Shown piece by piece: positions 6,411 through 6,538 of a DNA stretch of 6,538 nucleotides (position 1 is its first letter; every line of letters begins with the position of its first letter). The DNA comes from Pseudomonadota bacterium (GTDB taxonomy: Bacteria; Pseudomonadota; Alphaproteobacteria; Rhodobacterales; Rhodobacteraceae). A program made the translations under genes and the position numbers. The notes beneath the pieces were generated by a model. The model was not told the origin of the DNA, searched no databases, and was given only the letters and a program-made list of their open reading frames with translations. The stretch lies in NCBI GenBank assembly GCA_027592105.1, contig JAQCLA010000138.1, positions 1 to 6,538 of the forward strand, read 5' to 3'.

Positions 6411-6423
6411 GCCCGTCACGGGC
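6411..6423. promoter_or_regulatory. Near-palindrome upstream of the PPC-domain gene
   Basis: GCCCGT-C-ACGGGC is an inverted repeat of 6 bp with a single central base, 32 nt upstream of the minus-strand ATG. In the minus-strand transcript it could fold into a 5-bp stem with a triloop. Its GGGC arm could instead pair with the GCCC complementary to 6401-6404, giving a second, mutually exclusive stem. It could be an operator or leader structure, but short G/C inverted repeats are common in GC-rich DNA. Confidence 0.25.
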
Positions 6424-6538
6424 CACGCTAACCGCAGCGGGGCGCCCACGAAAGATGAAATCCGATCACGCGTCGGCCCAAGACACCCTCACCCTCTGGT
6501 CAGCGGCGCTGCATCGTCGCATATACTTGCGCGCATGA

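Noticed and set aside
6062..6538. Plus-strand 158-codon open frame running to the window end
   Set aside because: It is antisense to the PPC gene's signal peptide and first repeat for most of its length, and proline/alanine-rich without motif. The last 160 nt show no convincing coding signal.
6522..6538. TATACT at 6522-6527 followed by ATGA at 6535-6538 as the start of a next plus-strand gene
   Set aside because: The -35 is poor, there is no ribosome-binding site, and the window ends within four bases, so neither a promoter nor a gene can be supported.

Overview
This window looks like a piece of an alphaproteobacterial chromosome, most likely from the order Rhodobacterales (Roseobacter/Paracoccaceae type). 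The reasons are the GC-rich coding style and protein sequences that resemble my memory of that group's MazG, EamA transporter, FadL-like porin, SufT, SufA, TfoX-N-domain protein and triosephosphate isomerase. The assignment is by recognition, not by a database search. Nothing here looks like a prophage, IS element, CRISPR array or defence system, and most of the window is ordinary core chromosome.

Layout, left to right. (1) Positions 2-748 (+) are the 3' part of mazG, a nucleoside triphosphate pyrophosphohydrolase whose start lies before the window. (2) A 62-nt gap holding a perfect 14-bp palindrome leads to a ten-helix EamA/DMT-family transporter (811-1710, +). (3) A 142-nt intergenic region carries a candidate sigma-70-type promoter whose -35 lies inside an FNR/CRP-like palindrome. 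It precedes a FadL/OmpP1-type outer-membrane protein gene (1853-2999, +). As read, that gene is broken by two -1 frameshifts, each beside a short G/C run, and it ends at a strong intrinsic terminator (3027-3059). (4) Next is a compact group: sufT (3136-3498), sufA (3583-3969) and, overlapping the sufA stop by four bases, a 108-residue TfoX N-terminal-domain protein (3966-4292). (5) tpiA (4370-5116, +) follows. (6) It converges with a minus-strand gene (5113-6378) for a secreted protein with three tandem pre-peptidase C-terminal (PPC)-like beta-sandwich domains; the two stop codons share one CTAG. (7) The last 160 nt are the upstream region of that secreted protein and hold a near-palindrome but no gene I can support.

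How the parts relate. SufT and SufA both act in Fe-S cluster maturation, with SufA as an A-type carrier and SufT as a MIP18-family maturation factor, although the core sufBCDS genes are not in view. MazG and TpiA are housekeeping enzymes. The FadL-like protein would be an outer-membrane channel for hydrophobic substrates if intact, and the PPC-repeat protein is an exported protein of unknown role. The points most worth a second look are the double frameshift, the FNR-like palindrome in front of the porin, the paired cysteines in only two of the three PPC repeats, and the translationally coupled sufA/TfoX-domain pair.
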